Assembly: GCA_960531495.1 (NCBI GenBank)
Contig: OY482861.1
Span: 3,771,001 to 3,835,000, forward strand
Direction: 5' to 3'
Length of the DNA stretch: 64,000 bases
DNA from: Zeus faber
Lineage: Eukaryota; Chordata; Actinopteri; Zeiformes; Zeidae
Below, piece after piece: positions 59,104 through 64,000 of this stretch. Each line of letters opens with the position of its first letter. Position 1 is the first letter of the stretch. The notes beneath the pieces are model-generated. The model saw only the letters and a program-made list of their open reading frames with translations, did not search any database and had not been told where the DNA came from. A program made the translations under genes and the position numbers.

Positions 59104-59290
59104 TATGTGGCCGATGAGGGGGGCGTAGTTAAGGACGGGGCTGGCTTTTCCAGGTCTTCCCAATCAGCCTCTTTAGCGCTGATTGGTCGGACCGGGCTGG
59201 GAGAGTCTTCTTATATGTTTTTCTGTCTTTCAGTGGGGAGCGGAGGAGCAGGACGTGGAAAACGTGGCAATTTCAACAGCAGCGGAAGGG
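59104..59290 (+). repeat. Gmr1-like 3' LTR, partial
   Basis: Matches the first half of the 5' LTR (promoter side) and then stops before the R/U5 part, ending near a poly-T run. Confidence 0.65.
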
Positions 59291-60810
59291 TTTCCTGTTT
59301 TTTTTTTTTTTATATTATCATAAAAATAACAATGTGTGCATACCTAGGGGGAAAGGAAAACACACAATTCCAGACAGAAGGTTAATCTGGAAGGTGTTTT
59401 CATGATCCTTACACTTTGAAATGGCCGGTTTGAAATGGCTGCCGAAGCAGCCGCCGAAGTGTTAATTCGAATCGTTCATGAACAACCCGATTCTTTTGAA
59501 TGGCTCAAAATATTATTTTTCCCCAAGTTTTACAGTTTTATGTTGTTGTTTCAGTTACTGTCTCCTCTACTGTTTTGTTCCCAATCACACTGGAACCATG
59601 ACACGCTGTGACGTCGAACATGACACAACAGAAAAAACTGCATTTCTCCTGGCATTGAGAAATCGAAAGTTTTAGAATCGCCTGCTAATTTTGTGTTTAA
59701 AAACTGTATTACATCCATCTTTTGCTGCGACAAATAATTAAGGTTGAACAATGTTGGGAGACTCAAATCAAATTCGAATCAAAGCTGCCTGTATATTATA
59801 CTAAATTTTGAAACTGGTAATCTGTAACATTATTTAAAAAAATCCTATAACTTTACATATTTGATTGGCACTTTTTAAGAAAAAGCCATTCCACGTATTT
59901 GCGTTATATATGTGCTCCTCTATATTCGGGTTTCCATTGTTGCTGGCGGGGTCCACTTTTCCCAGCAGGAATCCACTCAGGCATGGGTTGGGCACACACA
60001 AAACATACGGAAATACTGAGTTTATTATTAAAAAAACAAAAATAAACGCAGCACTATTATTGTGGAAAGGTCTATTATTAAATATGTATAATAATAATTT
60101 AAATGTTTTAGTGGCATACCTAAAAATAAAATGGTAATTTCAATTATTTATCAATTAAATTATATATTTAGTTAATCGTTACATTTTGAGTAATGGCTTA
60201 TTTAAAAAATAAAACGGTACGTTTAATTAATGCATTATGGAATAATTTATTGCTTAAATCATTTAATTTCGTTCTCTAAAGTTCTAGCCCTGTTTCACCA
60301 TTATCTAAAAACGGTCGAGTGAAAGAGAAACGCCACTACCACAAGATGTATCAGCAAAGAAGGGCTTTGTATTTTTTAAGTTCCATGTCACCAATCGTTG
60401 ATATTTTAGCCATTCGTTAACAAAAAAACTATGATCATGCCACACAGCTCCTGGATCATACCGCCTGACTCATATTCTTCTGCAAAATGCAATGGAGCAG
60501 TCCAGTGACGGTAACGATCGTGCGTATAGCGCCGTTACTCCGTTTTCCTCCTCAGTAAAAATCGGATTATTATGGGTTTATCACGTGAGATCGTTGTAGA
60601 AATCACACGGTTTTCACTGTAGGAATAAATAATTTGAAAGACAAACCTGTGCGAGGCGGTCGTGATCCGAGGTTTAATGCCTTTTTGCCATACGCCGCTG
60701 TCAACTACAATTGTTTTCAAAGCAGCATTTTTCCGGTGTTTGGTTTTCAGTATAAAGGTCCAGAATGCAAACGTATAGTGGGATATCCTTTTTTAGGGTT
60801 CAAAGCAGGA
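59291..60810. other. Unassigned AT-rich sequence
   Basis: No supported gene or element. Confidence 0.35.
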
Positions 60811-60845
60811 AGGGTTAGGGTTAGGGTTAGGGTTAGGGTTAGGGC
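60811..60845 (+). repeat. Interstitial telomere-like repeat (GGGTTA)n
   Basis: Five perfect TTAGGG-type units plus a variant (TAGGGC), the vertebrate telomere motif, inside the chromosome arm sequence. Confidence 0.95.
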
Positions 60846-60920
60846 TAGAACCCTATTGAATTTTTACTTGTTCTTTGTTGTCTTATTCCGCGTCTCAAAT
60901 TGCCGTGAGCTGGAACGAAC

Positions 60921-61504
<584 letters not shown>

Positions 61505-62057
61505 CTGAGACTGAAACAGAGTTTTTTCCCGCAAGCCATAAGAACTGTCAATGCTGATCTCACCAGGGGTCCTAACACATAGGCTCCCCTACCTACTGTA
61601 CTGTATGTAGCATACTGTACCGCATACTGTGTCACTGTTCAGGGTTGTTCGTGATGCCGTATTGCTGCGCCGTACTGTTGTATACTGTGCTGTATTATCC
61701 CAAACACTACCTCACACTATTCACATTCACATGCCACTTTAATTCACATGCCACTTTAAATGCACATATCTGTATATACATAGGCATATTCCCTCTATCT
61801 ATTCCATTTTATTTCATTTTATTTTGATTGTATTTTATTCTATATATTTTATCTTATTCTATAAGTATTCAACTTACTGTATTACGTTTTAGGAGTCAGT
61901 TAGTCGGTCTATTAGAAAGGAATTTTTTACTTTTATTTTTTTCCTAGGACATATTGTGTGCTATCACCGGGTGCGTTGCATTACATTTCACTGCATATAT
62001 GTATGAAAGTATGTATATGTATGTGACAAATAAAAATCTTGAATCTTGAATCTTGAA
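61505..62057 (+). mobile_element. L2-like LINE, 3' end only
   Basis: Begins in the last ~20 codons of the ORF (GAGACTGAAACAGAGTTTTT) and continues through the same 3'UTR as 1616-2106 and 22033-22530, ending with three TTGAATC-type units. Heavily 5'-truncated. Confidence 0.92.
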
Positions 62058-62391
62058 TGTTATGAGTATGAGTGTGTTAAGAGATAGGAGTTCAGCTAAG
62101 GTTAATAATGGACTGTTTATTGCAGTAAACATATTGGCTGTGAAACTTGCCACTCATTTTCATTTACGGTACATATGACAGTGATTGGGTGAGATAGCGT
62201 ACCTGTGATTGGCGGAGAGCGAGGGAGAGGGGAAGCGGGGACACAGGGATGCGAGGAGAGACTGTTAAACAGACAGTTTAGGTTTCGTTTTTTGGTGTTG
62301 GTTATGGCCTACAGTAACCTGTGTACTGCGTTAATAAAGTGTTCACAAAATCACGTAACGTCTCATAGCCTTCTTTCTGAGGGACGCTACA
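62058..62391 (+). repeat. Candidate solo LTR
   Basis: A 334-bp block starting TGTTATGAG exactly at the LINE tail and ending GGACGCTACA. It has a CCAAT-type box (GTGATTGGC) near 62205 and AATAAA at 62333-62338 followed by GTGTTC. TG..CA ends and signal order fit an LTR, but no internal region, second LTR or target duplication is visible. Confidence 0.45.
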
Positions 62392-62569
62392 ATATGAAAA
62401 AAACAGAAACGCAACATGACAAGTTGGGCTGTAATTAAATGAGAAAGGCAAAATGTGATTGGATGTCATTGCACAGAGTACAAGTACTGAGGCAAAAAAT
62501 GCATTTCTCTAAATTGTACCCATCCGAGTAACTGACGTATCTAAGAGCAGTGGGCTGCCATATAGTGGT

Positions 62570-62668
62570 GCCAAGGGAGCAGTTAGGGGGTTAAGTGTCT
62601 TGCTCAAGGACACATCAGCACGCTACCAGGAGATTACTAGATGACTCTACCTCCTGAGCCACCGCAAT
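62570..62668 (-). mobile_element. SINE family B, decayed fragment
   Basis: TTAAGTGTCTTGCTCAAGGA and CTACCTCCTGAGCCACC (minus-strand A-box region) are recognisable. The rest is deleted. Confidence 0.6.
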
Positions 62669-62682
62669 TATATACTTTCTGC

Positions 62683-63720
62683 ACTCTGAACATGGTATAC
62701 AGACTGTACAGCGCAATTTTTACTTAACTGCTATGGCTCTCTCACCTTTTTTTCAAAACGTCTCAAAAATCGGACACTTGGGCATGATAAACAATGTTAA
62801 TAAGTATCATATTCCAGAATTACAAGAGATTTTACTGTAGAAATATTTTATAAGCCGCTGAACATGGTATGGTGCTGTACCATTGTGTGATTGCAATTTT
62901 TCCATAATTGCTATGGCTTTCCTCACTTCTTTTAAAAATGCCTCAAAAATCAGACACTTGGGCTTGACAAACAATGTAACTACGTATCAGAATCCAGAAG
63001 TACAACAGATTTTACAGTCGCAATTCCTTTTTATAAGCCCCCAAACATGGTATGCACTGCAGAATGTACGGTCTCATTGAAGTCATTGCAATCTTTCCCT
63101 AATTACCATGTTCCTCTCCACTTATTTGCAGAAAGTCTCAAATATCTGACACTTGGGCATGACAAACAAGTTTTAGAATTCATAATTACAAGAGATTTTA
63201 CTGTAGCAATCTATTTTTATGAACCTCTGAACATGGCATGTCAGACTGAAGTCTCATTGTATATTGTAATTGTTATTGATACGTCCCCCTACCCCACCCC
63301 CAACAAAGTTTCTCAAAATGGGCCTTGTGAATGAGATGAATGTAATTAAATACCAGAATTATGACATATAAGATATTTTACTGTATTTCCATTAAGTATT
63401 TCCATTCAGTCCTATCAAAGTTCTAGTACGATTGATGCTTTTTTAATGTGGATGTACAAAAGAAGATACATGAGATAAAACACGCCTATTGCGTATTCAT
63501 ATTTATACAAATGTCCATATTGTGCATACTTCAAAATGCAGTGACACAATGAGACCGTACAGTCTGGCTTCCATGTTCAGAGGCTTCTAAGAAAATAGGT
63601 GCTACAGTAAAATATCTTGTAATTCTGTATTCTGATACTTACTTACTTTACATTATTTGTCATGCCCAAATGTCTGATTTTTTTTGATGTTTTAAAGAAG
63701 GTAGGAGAGCCATTTCCATG
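62683..63720. repeat. ~180-bp tandem repeat with inverted last unit
   Basis: Units begin at CTGAACATGG (62685, 62861), CCAAACATGG (63041) and CTGAACATGG (63228), a spacing of about 176-187 bp. They share CAAAAATC.GACACTTGGGC, ATGACAAACAA and TTACAAGAGATTTTACTGTA. A further unit at about 63545-63715 is the reverse complement (GGCTTCCATGTTCAG, GTCATGCCCAAATGTC). The stretch 63400-63540 between them is unassigned. Confidence 0.85.
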
Positions 63721-63780
63721 TTGTAGTATGTTTTACATACAGGGTTGGAGGCAAATTTAATATTAGATTTCCTCCTTTGA

Positions 63781-63953
63781 TTATTTCACACAAGAATTTG
63801 CCTCCTCCATCACAGGAGAGGCGATAATCGTCAGCATCACTGGGGTCAGAGGAGGGGTAGCCTGAAGGGGTCCAGGCGAGCTCATCATAGGGAGAGGTTG
63901 GGTCAGCGTCAGCTGAGTGTATTGGTGCATGAGTGAAGTGGACACCATGCGGC
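63781..63953 (-). other. Possible exon of an unidentified gene
   Basis: On the minus strand, a CCCCCGTGTTTGCATTAG acceptor-like sequence ends at about 63954. It is followed by an open frame (MVSTSLMHQYTQLTLTQPLP and onward) to TGA-type stop codons at 63781, rich in Pro, Ser and Met. A second frame is also open over most of this length. I do not recognise either. It could be the last exon of a neighbour of macir. Confidence 0.25.
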
Positions 63954-64000
63954 TAATGCAAACACGGGGGCACACAACAGAATATAAGGGTGAGACAGAC

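Larger units (their letters stand above)
56549..59290 (+). mobile_element. Ty3/gypsy element of Gmr1 type (integrase before RT), decayed
   Basis: 5' LTR (56549-56913), tRNA-Ser-like PBS (56916-56933), a gag scrap, a SINE, integrase (57590-58140), RT (58330-58617), RNase H (58640-59100) and a partial 3' LTR (59104-59290). In ordinary Ty3/gypsy, RT and RNase H precede integrase. Here integrase comes first, the arrangement known for the Gmr1 group of deuterostome gypsy elements. Gag, protease, the integrase zinc finger and the RT active site are deleted. Confidence 0.78.

Noticed and set aside
59865..60137. 90-codon plus-strand ORF
   Set aside because: AT-rich, no domain or supporting signals.

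Overview
The window looks like a stretch of teleost fish chromosome that is almost entirely transposable elements. Four things point to a fish: an intact macir (C5orf30-like) gene, several Tc1 families, tRNA-derived SINEs and DIRS/Gmr1-type retroelements, and gamma-type endogenous retroviruses (ERVs) with fish-type envelope remnants. There is no sign of bacterial or viral-genome organisation. The only host gene I can name with confidence is macir, on the minus strand at 54750-55367. A possible decayed host gene (about 10300-13316) and a possible exon at the right edge (63781-63953, minus) are much weaker.

Layout. 1-3103: an L1/Tx1-like LINE split by a 5'-truncated L2-like LINE (396-2106). 3104-4890: two diverged tandem copies of a GC-rich repeat; a third copy lies inverted at 36655-37060. 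5274-10251: ERV family 1, plus-strand copy (LTR, tRNA-Trp-like PBS, repeat-rich leader, deleted gag-pol, two SINE insertions). 10892-12798: hAT element with an 8-bp target duplication. 13734-15255, 15800-17036 and 17957-23119: three Tc1-like elements. The third is split by a nearly full-length L2-like LINE (19020-22572) whose EN-RT reading frame is intact. 26159-30739: ERV family 1, minus-strand copy, rearranged, keeping envelope remnants and a greatly expanded minisatellite. 31062-33400: Gmr1-like fragment, SINE, and a DIRS tyrosine-recombinase remnant with a near-perfect inverted duplication. 37754-48610: a complete young provirus of ERV family 2 with a 4-bp target duplication, tRNA-Pro PBS, gag, pol and env. 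50698-52971: a deleted Tc1-like element and another Tc1 copy of the 13.7-kb family. 54750-55381: macir. 56549-59290: Ty3/gypsy element of Gmr1 type, with integrase upstream of reverse transcriptase and a tRNA-Ser-like PBS. 60811-62391: telomere-like repeat, microsatellite, LINE tail and a candidate solo LTR. 62683-63720: a ~180-bp tandem repeat with an inverted last unit.

How the parts relate. The two ERV families look like relatives. Both have a conserved splice-donor context shortly after the PBS, long tandem repeats between the PBS and gag, gamma-type Env with a CX6CC motif, and a similar segment between env and the polypurine tract. Neither is an intact virus. Family 1 copies lack most of gag-pol or have it scrambled. 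Family 2 has gag frameshifts, a lost RNase H active site and a frame-shifting 262-bp duplication in integrase. The L2-like LINE is the only element here whose protein machinery appears complete. Most remaining sequence is AT-rich, with microsatellites and no support for genes.
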